Below, in pieces: positions 38,391 to 46,208 of a stretch of DNA of 64,000 nt (position 1 is the first letter of the stretch; each line of letters begins with the position of its first letter). Below the pieces are notes generated by a model. It saw only the letters and a list, made by a program, of their open reading frames with translations. It was not told the DNA's origin and did no database searches. This stretch comes from an uncultured bacterium. GTDB taxonomy: Bacteria > Actinomycetota > Coriobacteriia > Coriobacteriales > Coriobacteriaceae. Location of the stretch: positions 62,001 through 126,000 of the forward strand of contig CAJMQJ010000001.1 of NCBI GenBank assembly GCA_905215525.1. The letters are read 5' to 3'. The position numbers and the translations under genes were made by a program.

Positions 38391-38735
38391 ATGGGTACAG
38401 CAACGGTGCAGCTCAACACGCGAATCGATCCTATGCTCAAGGCTGGTGGCGACGCGGTCCTAACTCGCAATGGATTGGGGGCGAGCGATGCTATTCGTGC
38501 GCTTTGGGCCTATCTTGTCGAGCATCAAACGTTGCCGGGATTTATGGTGGCGGATAAGCGCGAGACGCCCCGTGCGGAGAGCCTGGCCGAGCAGGGGTGT
38601 GGCCTAGCTTTTTCCTCGTTGGGGCTAAGCGCTTCGGATTTTGCGCCAGGTGGATCATCTGCGGAAGACTGGGATGCCGTACGAGATGATATGTATGACG
38701 CGATGATTGCCGACATCGAGGCGAATTGCCGATGA
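38391..38735 (+). CDS. RelB/DinJ-family antitoxin
   Basis: 114 residues. The N-terminal ribbon-helix-helix TVQLNTRIDPMLKAGGDAVLTRNGLGASDAIRALWAYLVEH matches RelB/DinJ. An acidic, disordered C-terminus (SAEDWDAVRDDMYDAMIADIE) would wrap the toxin. It overlaps the next gene by four bases (ATGA). GAGAGGAG precedes the ATG. Confidence 0.82.
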   Translation: MGTATVQLNTRIDPMLKAGGDAVLTRNGLGASDAIRALWAYLVEHQTLPGFMVADKRETPRAESLAEQGCGLAFSSLGLSASDFAPGGSSAEDWDAVRDDMYDAMIADIEANCR

Positions 38736-39199
38736 TCGAGGCAAAACGCCTGCTTGTAGATACGAACGTTTGGCTCGATTATTACCTGCAAGAGGGGGCA
38801 TTCGACGAAGCGAAGAGATTGGTTGAACTGGCCGAGGCGGGAAAGATCGACCTTCTTTATGCGCCCACGACGGCAAAGGATGTGTTCTACATTTTGCCTC
38901 GGCGTCTAGCCCGGCGGAATGCGAACGGGATTAGCGTGTCGTTTGCCTCGGCGTCATGGGCCTGCATCGAGCATATGATGCAGGTAGCAACGGCCTCTCC
39001 ACTTTCGTTGGCAGAGTGCGAGATGGCACGCATGCTTGGCAAGCGTATGCCGGATCTTGAAGACAACCTCATCATTGCTTCGGGCGAGACGGCGGATGTT
39101 GACTACGTGGTCACGAGCGACCGGCGCATGTTGGAGGCGATGCCCGAGGTTTGCCTGACGCCCGCGCGTGCACTCGAGATGATCGGGATCCTCGACTAA
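38732..39199 (+). CDS. PIN-domain toxin
   Basis: 155 residues from the ATG in the ATGA overlap. LLVDTNVWLDYYLQ holds the first acidic residue (D10). Later acidic positions are MPDLEDNLIIASGETADVDYVVTSDRRMLE. This is the VapC/PIN ribonuclease fold, so it probably cleaves RNA when freed from its antitoxin. A RelB/DinJ antitoxin with a PIN toxin is a less common pairing. Confidence 0.82.
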   Translation: MIEAKRLLVDTNVWLDYYLQEGAFDEAKRLVELAEAGKIDLLYAPTTAKDVFYILPRRLARRNANGISVSFASASWACIEHMMQVATASPLSLAECEMARMLGKRMPDLEDNLIIASGETADVDYVVTSDRRMLEAMPEVCLTPARALEMIGILD

Positions 39200-39264
39200 C
39201 CTTGTCTGTCTGGTTTCGCTATCATATGGGGCAATGTGAACCCCATGCAACTTTGGAGGACGGT

Positions 39265-39732
39265 ATGGCGGATAACGCCGAGGCGCTTTTCTCGCCTGAG
39301 CTGGTGTTTTTTGATTGGGAGTGTGCAACGCCGGATGAGGTGTTTACGCGGCTCGAGGACGAGCTTGCCCCGCGCGGCTACATTGCCGACGGTTGGCTCG
39401 ACGCCGTTCGCGCGCGCGAGGACGTCTATCCCACGGGTCTTGCCATGCCAGCGGCAAACATTGCCATTCCGCATACCGATCCGGGGTTTGTGGCCAAGCC
39501 CTATATCGCGGTGGTGAAGCCCGCCGCGCCCGTGACATTTAACGCTATGGCTGGCATGGGCGCTCCGGTGCCGGCGCAGATCGTCATCAACCTGGGCATC
39601 GCCGAGCCGGGCGGCCAGGTCGAGGCCCTGCAGGCGCTCATGAATATCTTTATGGACGCCGATGCCGCAGCCGACGTGCTCGGCCAGACCACGCCCCAGC
39701 GCATGGTCGACGCCATCCGCCGTCACTTCTAG
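39265..39732 (+). CDS. PTS EIIA, fructose/galactitol type
   Basis: 155 residues. The phosphorylation site is H70 in NIAIPHTDP, preceded by VYPTGLAMPAA. ALMNIFMDADAAADVL is the C-terminal helix. The sequence is closest to GatA-like EIIA (PTS type 2). No EIIB or EIIC of the same class lies near, so it may be a lone phosphocarrier or have partners elsewhere. GGAGGA precedes the ATG. Confidence 0.85.
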   Translation: MADNAEALFSPELVFFDWECATPDEVFTRLEDELAPRGYIADGWLDAVRAREDVYPTGLAMPAANIAIPHTDPGFVAKPYIAVVKPAAPVTFNAMAGMGAPVPAQIVINLGIAEPGGQVEALQALMNIFMDADAAADVLGQTTPQRMVDAIRRHF

Positions 39733-39752
39733 GGTGGGGCTGAGTCGGCACC

Positions 39753-39820
39753 TAGGGACGTTCCTTTTCTGCCGGCAGTAAGGGACAGTCCCCAAGTGCC
39801 GGCACATAAAGAACGTCCCC
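39753..39820. repeat. TGTCCC-family compound hairpin
   Basis: TAGGGACGTTC pairs with GAACGTCCC at the ends. Inside, TGCCGGCA pairs with TGCCGGCA and GGGAC with GTCCC. A smaller hairpin TGCACCA-AA-TGGTGCA follows at about 39848-39865. The whole gap 39733-39956 is made of such repeats. Confidence 0.6.
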
Positions 39821-39956
39821 AACTGCCAAGTGCCACATCTGTCCCCTTTGCACCAAAATGGTGCAGATTAACCTGTCCCCAACGCACCAAGCGTGCCGCG
39901 GGGGCTGCGTTGTGACACAATGGCGTTTGTTCGATTCGTTATGCGAAAGGCCAACT

Positions 39957-41177
39957 ATGGCAAATAAGAAAAAGAACTCCGAGGCCGCGCCGACGCCCGA
40001 GCAGCAGGCCCACGCTGCCTCCAGCTCTCGCAAGAAGCAGCGCAAGACGTACGTGTCTAAGACCGTCAAGATCGTCCTGGTGGTCATCGGCGTGCTGGCG
40101 ATGCTGCTTTCCGTCTCGGCGATGGCGTGCTCCGGCCTTATGTCGCAGGCCGAGGACACCTCGGGCTACAAGCTGACCGGCGGTGTTGCTGCAACTATCA
40201 ACGGCACCAACCTCACCGAGGATACCGTGACCAAGCAGATCATGAGCATGCGCACGTCTTACGGCTACACCAAGGATGAGGATTGGGCGCAGTATCTGGT
40301 CGACAACGACCTCACGCCCAAGAAGTACCGCAAGCAACTCATCGACTCCTACACGCAGCAGATTCTGCTTCAACAGGCACAGAAGGAGAACGGCGTGACG
40401 GTGTCGGACGAGGAGGTCGAGAAGGCTTGGAAGGACGCGTGCAAGAGCGCGGGCGGTGCCAAGGCCTTTAAGAAGACCCTCAAGACCTACGGCTACACCG
40501 AAGACACCTATAAGAGCTCGCTCAAGGAGAGCCTGGCGCAGCAAAAGCTCAAAGATGCCGTGGCGCCCACCAGCAAGCCCAAGGACAGCGAGATCGTCGA
40601 TTACATCAACGAGAACCTGTCGAAGTACAACGATGCCCGCCGCTCGTCGAACATCCTGATCAAGGTTGATTCCGATGCGTCCGATGAGGACAAGGCTGCC
40701 GCCAAGGCTAAGGCGCAGGAGTGCCTGAACAAGATCAACTCCGGCGAGCTGAGCTTTGAAGACGCCGTGAAGCAGTATTCCGACGACACCGGCTCCAAGG
40801 AGAAGAAGGGTGACGTGGGCTGGGACAAGCTCACCACCTTTGTCGACAGCTACCAGACGGCACTCGAGGGGCTCAACAAGGGCGATGTGAGCGACGTGGT
40901 CGAGTCGACGTACGGCTATCACATCATCAAGTGCACCGACTACTTCCATGTCGATAATCAGGTCGATGACATCAACCAGGTGCCCAAGGCCATCAAAAAG
41001 TACGTCTCCAACGTGGTGAAGACGCAGGCGGCCAGCACTGCGTATAGCGAGTGGCTGGAGCAGTACAAGAAGGATGCCGACATCACCGTCAATCCCATGC
41101 CCAAGGACGTGCCGTACAACGTCAGCCTGAAGGGCGTCACCAAGAGTTCGACCGACGATTCGTCGACGACTGAGTAA
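39957..41177 (+). CDS. PrsA/SurA-like peptidyl-prolyl isomerase, membrane-anchored
   Basis: 406 residues. A Lys-rich N-terminus is followed by a span at about 37-52 (VKIVLVVIGVLAMLLS); the VSAMAC that follows could be a weak lipobox. An SurA_N-type chaperone region comes next (TKQIMSMRTSYGY ... YTQQILLQQAQKE). The parvulin domain is at about 230-325 (SSNILIKVDSD ... SFEDAVKQYSDD ... KGDVGWDKL ... VVESTYGYHIIKCTD). It should fold secreted proteins outside the membrane. The start at 39957 follows GAAAGG. Confidence 0.9.
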   Translation: MANKKKNSEAAPTPEQQAHAASSSRKKQRKTYVSKTVKIVLVVIGVLAMLLSVSAMACSGLMSQAEDTSGYKLTGGVAATINGTNLTEDTVTKQIMSMRTSYGYTKDEDWAQYLVDNDLTPKKYRKQLIDSYTQQILLQQAQKENGVTVSDEEVEKAWKDACKSAGGAKAFKKTLKTYGYTEDTYKSSLKESLAQQKLKDAVAPTSKPKDSEIVDYINENLSKYNDARRSSNILIKVDSDASDEDKAAAKAKAQECLNKINSGELSFEDAVKQYSDDTGSKEKKGDVGWDKLTTFVDSYQTALEGLNKGDVSDVVESTYGYHIIKCTDYFHVDNQVDDINQVPKAIKKYVSNVVKTQAASTAYSEWLEQYKKDADITVNPMPKDVPYNVSLKGVTKSSTDDSSTTE

Positions 41178-41183
41178 TCATGG

Positions 41184-41210
41184 GGCGGTACTCGCGCGAG
41201 TGCCGCCCAC
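41184..41210. repeat. Hairpin between prsA-like gene and yqeY
   Basis: GGGCGGTACTCG and CGAGTGCCGCCC pair with one mismatch. No T-run follows, so it is perhaps a processing or stability element. Confidence 0.45.
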
Positions 41211-41231
41211 GCTATTAGAGAGGATTTGCAG

Positions 41232-41675
41232 ATGACCAACGAAGAGCTGCAGAAGGAAATGATCGCGGCCATGAAGGCCAAGGACAAGGTTCGCCTGTCC
41301 ATCATTCGCCAGGTTAAGGCTGAGGTGAAGAATATCGAGGTCAATGAGCGCCGCGATGTGACCGAGGAAGACGTCAACAGCATGATCAAGCGTCTGATCA
41401 AGCAGACGAGCGAGACGCTAGAGATGTCCATCAAGGCCGGCACCGACCAAGAGCGTACCGACAATCTGACCGAGCAGGTCAAGATTCTGGAGAGCCTGCT
41501 GCCCGCGCAGGTTTCGGGCGAGGAGCTCGAGGCTCTGATCGAGCAGGTTATCGCCGAGCTGGGCGCCACGTCCAAGAAGCAGATGGGCCAGGTCATGGGT
41601 GCACTCGGCAAGGCCACCGGCGGCAACTTCGATAAGCCGGCCGCGGCAAAGATCGTCGGCGCGAAACTCGCGTAA
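41232..41675 (+). CDS. YqeY/GatB-like domain protein
   Basis: 147 residues. MTNEELQKEMIAAMKAKDKVRLSIIRQVKAEVKNIEVN, MIKRLIKQ and the C-terminal KKQMGQVMGALGKATGGNFDKPAAAKIVGAKL are typical of YqeY. The C-terminal half resembles the tRNA-binding tail of GatB. A role in transamidation or tRNA handling is presumed. A structured repeat starts 3 bp after the stop. Confidence 0.9.
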   Translation: MTNEELQKEMIAAMKAKDKVRLSIIRQVKAEVKNIEVNERRDVTEEDVNSMIKRLIKQTSETLEMSIKAGTDQERTDNLTEQVKILESLLPAQVSGEELEALIEQVIAELGATSKKQMGQVMGALGKATGGNFDKPAAAKIVGAKLA

Positions 41676-41678
41676 TTT

Positions 41679-41826
41679 GTTACGCGGTTTTACCAAACCG
41701 CGTAACGGCTCGACGCTGCAAACCCGTACACACGGCAATCTGACGTTCAATTTCAAGGGCGCGACCATAAGGTCTGCGCCCTTTCATTTCACGTCACCTT
41801 GCTCGCGTGTACGGGTTTTCGCTGAC
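41679..41826 (+). repeat. Structured intergenic element, copy 2
   Basis: P0 is identical to copy 1. P1 is AACCCGTACACAC (41721-41733) with GCGTGTACGGGTT (41805-41817). P2 is TGACGT (41741-41746) with ACGTCA (41791-41796). P3 is AAGGGCGC-GACC-ATAA-GGTC-GCGCCCTT (41755-41783). Unpaired CGGCAATC, CACCTTGCTC and TTTTCGCTGAC are shared with copy 1, but the stems differ. Confidence 0.75.
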
Positions 41827-41862
41827 TTATGCTCAACAAGGGCGGTTGTATTATTTTCGGTG

Positions 41863-41927
41863 CTCATTGGGGACAGACTTAAATGAGTACCCACGGGGGG
41901 TACTCATTTAAGTCTGTCCCCAATGAG
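41863..41927. repeat. Perfect 30-bp palindrome containing TGTCCCC
   Basis: CTCATTGGGGACAGACTTAA... (41863-41892) and its exact complement (41898-41927) enclose a 5-nt loop. This is an unusually long perfect stem in the region before the amino acid transporter. Confidence 0.85.
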
Positions 41928-42033
41928 TGGGTGAAAGGTTGCGGGTTCTTTACGGGAATGTAGTGTGGGCTGCGGAAACGTGGTTCTTTCCGTACAATAG
42001 TTCAACTCGTGTAAACGCAGGGAAGGGACATTC

Positions 42034-42765
42034 ATGGCAGACATGATCGAGATTAAGCATCTCAACAAGTACTTTGGCGACCTGCATGTGCTCAAAGATA
42101 TCAATCTCACCGTCAAGCGCGGCGAGAAGCTCGTAATGATCGGGCCTTCCGGCTCGGGCAAGTCGACGCTCATCCGTTGCGTCGATTATCTGGAGGAGCC
42201 CACGTCGGGCGAGGTCATCATCGACGGCACGCCGCTCACCAAAAAGAATCACCTGGAGATGGCTCGTAAGTACAGCTCCATGGTGTTTCAGCAGTTCAAC
42301 CTGTATCCCAACATGACGGTGCTCGGTAACCTGACGCTCGCGCCCATCAAGCTGCAAAAGAAGAGCAAGGAGGAGGCGACCGAGATCGCCATCGCCGCGC
42401 TCAAGCGCGTTGGCATGGCTCATAAGGCCGGCGAGTATCCGCAGAACCTCTCGGGCGGTCAGCAGCAGCGCATCGCCATCGCCCGTGCCCTGTGCACTAA
42501 GCAGCCCATCATCCTGTTTGACGAGCCGACCTCGGCGCTCGACCCCGAGATGGTGCAGGAGGTGCTCGACGTTATGATCGAGCTCGCGCAGGAGGACATC
42601 ACCATGATCTGCGTGACGCACGAGATGGGCTTTGCGCGCCAGGTGGCCGACCGCGTCATCTTTATGGAGGACGGCCGCATCCTGGAGGAGGGCACGCCCG
42701 AGCACTTCTTCGATAACCCCGAGAACCCGCGTTGCCGCGAGTTTCTGTCCAAGATTCTGCACTAG
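42034..42765 (+). CDS. Polar amino acid ABC transporter ATPase
   Basis: 243 residues of GlnQ/ArtP type. Walker A GPSGSGKST (about 37-45), Q-loop FQQFNLYPNMTVLGNL, signature LSGGQQQR, Walker B IILFDEPTSALDPEMV and H-loop VTHEMGFAR are present. It drives import by the two permeases at 43675 and 44425. It is the first gene of a four-gene operon; TACAAT at 41993 may be a -10 box. Confidence 0.94.
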   Translation: MADMIEIKHLNKYFGDLHVLKDINLTVKRGEKLVMIGPSGSGKSTLIRCVDYLEEPTSGEVIIDGTPLTKKNHLEMARKYSSMVFQQFNLYPNMTVLGNLTLAPIKLQKKSKEEATEIAIAALKRVGMAHKAGEYPQNLSGGQQQRIAIARALCTKQPIILFDEPTSALDPEMVQEVLDVMIELAQEDITMICVTHEMGFARQVADRVIFMEDGRILEEGTPEHFFDNPENPRCREFLSKILH

Positions 42766-42773
42766 GCGCGGTG

Positions 42774-43649
42774 ATGGACATGACGGATATGACGAGGGCG
42801 GCCGTGTCGCGCCGTCACTTTTTGCAGCTGGCGGGCGCCGGTATGCTTGCGCTGACGGGGGCCGCGCTTACCGGTTGCGGCAACTCCGCCAACGGCGAGG
42901 GCTCCGACAAGGGGTCCAAGCTTGCGGCCATTAAGTCGCGTGGCCATCTGAATGCCGGCGTTAAGAAGGATGTTCCCGGTTACGGCTATTACGACACCGC
43001 CAAGGGACGCTTTGAGGGCATGGAAGTCGATTTGTGCTACCAGATCGCCGCTGCCGTCTTTGGCGTGAGCTACAAGGAGGCCCGTGCCCAGGAGCTTGTC
43101 GAGTTTACCGACGTAACGCCCAAGACGCGCGGCCCGCTGATCGATAACGGCCAACTCGACGTGGTCGCGGCGACCTACACCATCACCGACGAGCGCAAGA
43201 AGAGCTGGGATTTCTCGACGCCGTACCGCACCGACTACGTGGGACTCATGGTCAAGAAGCGTTCGGGCTTTACCTCGATTGAGGATCTAGACGGCAAGGT
43301 CATCGGCGTGAGCCAAGGTGCTACCACGCAGGGCCTGATCGAGCAGATGATCAAGGACAACGGCTTTAGCTGTAAGCCCGAGTTTAGGTCCTTTAGTGGC
43401 TATCCCATCATCAAGAGTTCCCTCGACGCCGGCAATATCGACGTCTTTGCCATGGACCGCTCCACGCTGGCCGGTTACATGAACGAGACCGTTGAGCTGC
43501 TGCAGCCCGAGGTCAAGTTTGGCGAGCAGGGCTACGGCGTGGCGACCAAGAAAGGCTGCGACCTTTCGGCCGTGGTCGATCAGGTGATTTGCGATCGCCT
43601 GGCCGACGGCTGGCTCGACCAAGAGGTCAAGACCTGGGGTCTTGTATAG
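42774..43649 (+). CDS. Amino acid ABC transporter substrate-binding lipoprotein
   Basis: 291 residues. The signal SRRHFLQLAGAGMLALTGA ends in lipobox LTGC (C35); the twin Arg suggests possible Tat export. The SBP_bac_3 fold shows MEVDLCYQIAAAVFG, VAATYTITDERKKSWDFSTPY and DGKVIGVSQGATTQGLIEQM. It binds a polar amino acid; Glu, Gln or a basic one cannot be told apart. The start at 42774 lies 8 bp after the ATPase stop. Confidence 0.9.
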   Translation: MDMTDMTRAAVSRRHFLQLAGAGMLALTGAALTGCGNSANGEGSDKGSKLAAIKSRGHLNAGVKKDVPGYGYYDTAKGRFEGMEVDLCYQIAAAVFGVSYKEARAQELVEFTDVTPKTRGPLIDNGQLDVVAATYTITDERKKSWDFSTPYRTDYVGLMVKKRSGFTSIEDLDGKVIGVSQGATTQGLIEQMIKDNGFSCKPEFRSFSGYPIIKSSLDAGNIDVFAMDRSTLAGYMNETVELLQPEVKFGEQGYGVATKKGCDLSAVVDQVICDRLADGWLDQEVKTWGLV

Positions 43650-43674
43650 GCGCATCGTCCAAGGAAGGAATCAA

Positions 43675-44421
43675 ATGCTCGAAGGATTATTTGACGCCGA
43701 CCGTTGGTCGACGACATTTCAAAACATGGGGCCCTTCTGGGAGGGCTTTGGCGTGACGCTGCAGGTGGTCGTTGCCGGTCTGTTGCTGTCGCTGGTGCTG
43801 GGCACGCTGCTGGGCGTATTCTCTACCACTCGCTCGCGCGTGCTGCGCGCCATAAGCCGCGTGTACGTGGAGTTTTACCAGAACACCCCGTTGCCTGTAC
43901 AGGTGCTCTTTATGTACATGGCTGGTCCGCAGTTTTTGCAGGCCATAACCGGTGCCGGCCGGCCGGTGCGCATCGCGCCGTTCGTGCTGGGCTTCTTGGG
44001 CGTGGGCCTGTATCACGCGGCCTACATCTCGGAGGTCATCCGCACCGGTATCGAGGCCGTTCCGCGTGGTCAGATGGAGGCGGCGCAGAGCCAGGGCTTC
44101 ACCCGTGCGCAGGCGTACTGGTACATCGTGCTGCCCCAGACATTCAAGATCATTCTGCCGCCGCTGTGTAACCAGGCGCTCAACCTGGTCAAGAACACGT
44201 CGGTGCTGGCGCTTGTGGCCGGCGGCGACCTTATGTACCGTTCCGACAACTTTGTGAGTCTGTACGGTTACCTGCAGGGATACATCGTCTGCTGCCTTAT
44301 GTACTTCATCATCTGCTTTCCGCTCGCCATGCTGGTGCAGTGGCTCGAGCGCCGCTCCAAGGAGCGTCCGCGTGGCGTGAGCCTGGCCGAGCTGGGGCTC
44401 GACAACGTAGAGGAGGCCTAG
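43675..44421 (+). CDS. Amino acid ABC transporter permease 1
   Basis: 248 residues, HisM/GlnP type. WEGFGVTLQVVVAGLLLSLVLG, EFYQNTPLPVQVLFMYM and the EAA loop EAVPRGQMEAAQSQGFTRAQAYWYIVLPQ are present. There are about five spans. The start at 43675 follows AAGGAAGGA. Confidence 0.93.
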   Translation: MLEGLFDADRWSTTFQNMGPFWEGFGVTLQVVVAGLLLSLVLGTLLGVFSTTRSRVLRAISRVYVEFYQNTPLPVQVLFMYMAGPQFLQAITGAGRPVRIAPFVLGFLGVGLYHAAYISEVIRTGIEAVPRGQMEAAQSQGFTRAQAYWYIVLPQTFKIILPPLCNQALNLVKNTSVLALVAGGDLMYRSDNFVSLYGYLQGYIVCCLMYFIICFPLAMLVQWLERRSKERPRGVSLAELGLDNVEEA

Positions 44422-44424
44422 CGC

Positions 44425-45063
44425 ATGGAAATCTTCAACGCGACCAACCTGCTCTACATTTGGGGCGGCTTTGTTAAGACAATCGAGATCTCGGCGCTGT
44501 CGATCTTTTTCTCGCTCATCTTTGGCACGGTGCTGGCGCTTGTTAAAAGCTATGCGCCCCGCCCGTTCCGTATTTTGGTGAGCGCCTATATCGAGCTGTT
44601 CCGCTGTACGCCGAACCTACTGTGGATCCTGTTTATCTACTTTACGGTGCAGGGTTTGGACATTGTGATTTCGACCATCGCCTTTACGCTGTTTACCAGC
44701 GCCGTTATGGCCGAGATTGTGCGCGGCGGCCTCAATTCGATTCCGCGCGGCCAGTTTGAGGCAGCGCAGAGCCAGGGCTTTGGCTTCTTTGCCACCATGC
44801 GCTACATCATTCTGCCGCAGACGTTTAAGACGATCATTCCGGCGCTGTTTAGCCAGTGCACGACTGTCATCAAGGACAGCTCGTATCTTTCGGGCATTAA
44901 CGTGGCCGAGCTCATGTACACGGCAAACGTCGTGATGGCCCACGCAATCGATCTGGCGCAGGTGCTTATGCTCTACGGCCTGGTGTTTGCGATGTACTTT
45001 GTGCTCAACTTTGGTATCTCGCTGCTGGTGAGAGCGTATCAGAGGCGAATGGTGGCAGCGTAG
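44425..45063 (+). CDS. Amino acid ABC transporter permease 2
   Basis: 212 residues. WGGFVKTIEISALSIFFSLIFG, YIELFRCTPNLLWILFIY and the EAA loop NSIPRGQFEAAQSQGFGFFATMRYIILPQ pair it with permease 1. It starts 3 bp after permease 1. Confidence 0.93.
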   Translation: MEIFNATNLLYIWGGFVKTIEISALSIFFSLIFGTVLALVKSYAPRPFRILVSAYIELFRCTPNLLWILFIYFTVQGLDIVISTIAFTLFTSAVMAEIVRGGLNSIPRGQFEAAQSQGFGFFATMRYIILPQTFKTIIPALFSQCTTVIKDSSYLSGINVAELMYTANVVMAHAIDLAQVLMLYGLVFAMYFVLNFGISLLVRAYQRRMVAA

Positions 45064-45064
45064 A

Positions 45065-45097
45065 ATGTGGCAAAGGGACAGCCCCTTTGTCACATAG
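45065..45097. repeat. TGTCCC-family hairpin after permease 2
   Basis: TGTGGCAAAGGG-ACAGC-CCCTTTGTCACA, a 12-bp stem with one G-T pair, just before the next ribosome binding site. Confidence 0.6.
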
Positions 45098-45111
45098 AGA
45101 AAGGAATCGCG

Positions 45112-45735
45112 ATGAGCGATCTGGAGAACAAGAAGAATCCTGTGGTCATTACCATCGCGCGCGACTTTGGCGCCGAGGGCCACGAGATTGGTCGCATGCT
45201 TGCCGACGAGTTGGGGATTCCGCTGTACGATAACGAGCTGCTGGTGCGTGCGTCGCTGCGCGCGGGCGAGTCGCTCGATAAGATGGCCGCCTACGACGAG
45301 CGCCTGGCCGTGGAGAATATGGCGTTTCTGCCCGACCGCTACGATGCGCGTTCGTACTCGGACAAGTTGTTCCAAAAGATGAGCCAGGTGATTTTGGACC
45401 TGGGCGAGACCGAGAGCTGCATCATCGAAGGGCGCCTATCCGATTACCTGCTGCGCAACAACCCCAACCACATTGCCGTGTTGGTGACCGCACCCTTTGA
45501 GGACCGCGTCGAGATCGTGCGCAAGAAGCGCGGCCTTAACAAAAAGAAGGGCGCCAAGCTGGTCAAGCAGCAGCAGAAGGCGCGCGAGGCTTTTTACAAG
45601 CGCTATAGCGCCGGCAAGTGGAAGATGACGAGCGGCAAGGACATCGTCGTCAACCGCGCCAAGCTGGGCCGCGAGGGCTGCAAAGACGTTATCGCCGCTG
45701 CCTACCGCTACAAAGTAGCGCAGCTCGAAGACTAA
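45112..45735 (+). CDS. Cytidylate kinase-like family protein
   Basis: 207 residues. VVITIARDFGAEGHEIGRMLADELGIPLYDNELL matches the cytidylate kinase-like family (PF13189), which lacks a classical P-loop. IIEGRLSDYLL and a basic C-terminal half (KKRGLNKKKGAKLVKQQQKAREAFYK) follow. Its substrate is not established. AAAGGA precedes the ATG. Confidence 0.85.
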   Translation: MSDLENKKNPVVITIARDFGAEGHEIGRMLADELGIPLYDNELLVRASLRAGESLDKMAAYDERLAVENMAFLPDRYDARSYSDKLFQKMSQVILDLGETESCIIEGRLSDYLLRNNPNHIAVLVTAPFEDRVEIVRKKRGLNKKKGAKLVKQQQKAREAFYKRYSAGKWKMTSGKDIVVNRAKLGREGCKDVIAAAYRYKVAQLED

Positions 45736-45741
45736 CCGACC

Positions 45742-45790
45742 AAAACCACCACAAGGGGGACAGGCACCTTTGTGGTGGTTTTTGTTTTAG
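45742..45790 (+). terminator. Terminator containing a GGGACAG core
   Basis: AAAACCACCACAA ... TTGTGGTGGTTTTT with GGGGGACAGG in the loop side, followed by a T-rich tract. It is also a member of the TGTCCC hairpin series. Confidence 0.75.
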
Positions 45791-45838
45791 GCCGAGGGGA
45801 AGGCCTTGGCGGCAGTGTCTATCCTCGGCTTTTGCAAA

Positions 45839-46056
45839 ATCTCGATCTGTAACACCAAGCCAGCGAAAATGGCTCTAACTGTTACAGATTTAGATGAACC
45901 GTCCGGCCGTCAGCCCAACGTCTTGATCTGTAACACCAGGCGGCATATTTGGCCTCTAGCTGTTACAGATTGAGATAAAGCGGAGGCGGCTGGCGCAATA
46001 TCTCGATCTGTAACAACTACGATGCTCAACAGGGCCTAACTGTTACAGATTGAGAC
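45839..46056. repeat. Three 57-bp hairpin repeats spaced 80-81 bp
   Basis: Copies at 45839-45895, 45920-45976 and 46000-46056. Each has arms ATCT-N2-ATCTGTAACA and TGTTACAGAT-T-N-AGA(T/C), enclosing exactly 25 bases that differ between copies. In the first two, the interior forms its own stem (AGCCA/TGGCT; AGGC/GCCT). Spacers are 24 and 23 bp and loosely alike. The array lies between the ends of convergent genes. Confidence 0.85.
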
Positions 46057-46085
46057 AAACGCCGGAATTGGTTTGCCGACCAGGC

Positions 46086-46132
46086 CCCCAACCACTACAA
46101 AGGTGTCTGTCCCCATCGTGGTGGTTGGGGCG
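46086..46132. repeat. TGTCCC-family hairpin near nfnB
   Basis: CCCCAACCAC pairs with GTGGTTGGGG, with TGTCTGTCCCC in the loop. Confidence 0.6.
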
Positions 46133-46142
46133 GCCGGTATAG

Positions 46143-46181
46143 AAAAAGTCCCCGCCGGGCGTGTGCTCGACGGGGACTTTG
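46143..46181 (-). terminator. Terminator of nfnAB
   Basis: On the minus strand AAAGTCCCCG, loop and CGGGGACTTTTT. It lies 27 bp after the nfnB stop. Confidence 0.85.
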
Positions 46182-46208
46182 CCGTTTGATGGCTAGTGCT
46201 GTAGGTGA

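Noticed and set aside
45839..46056. Three-unit CRISPR-like array
   Set aside because: The repeated parts are inverted arms within each unit rather than one direct repeat separated by spacers, there are only three units, and no cas genes are present.
45839..46056. Integron attC sites
   Set aside because: The arms contain GTAAC/GTTAC but not the R-box pattern, no integrase lies nearby, and no gene cassettes separate the hairpins.
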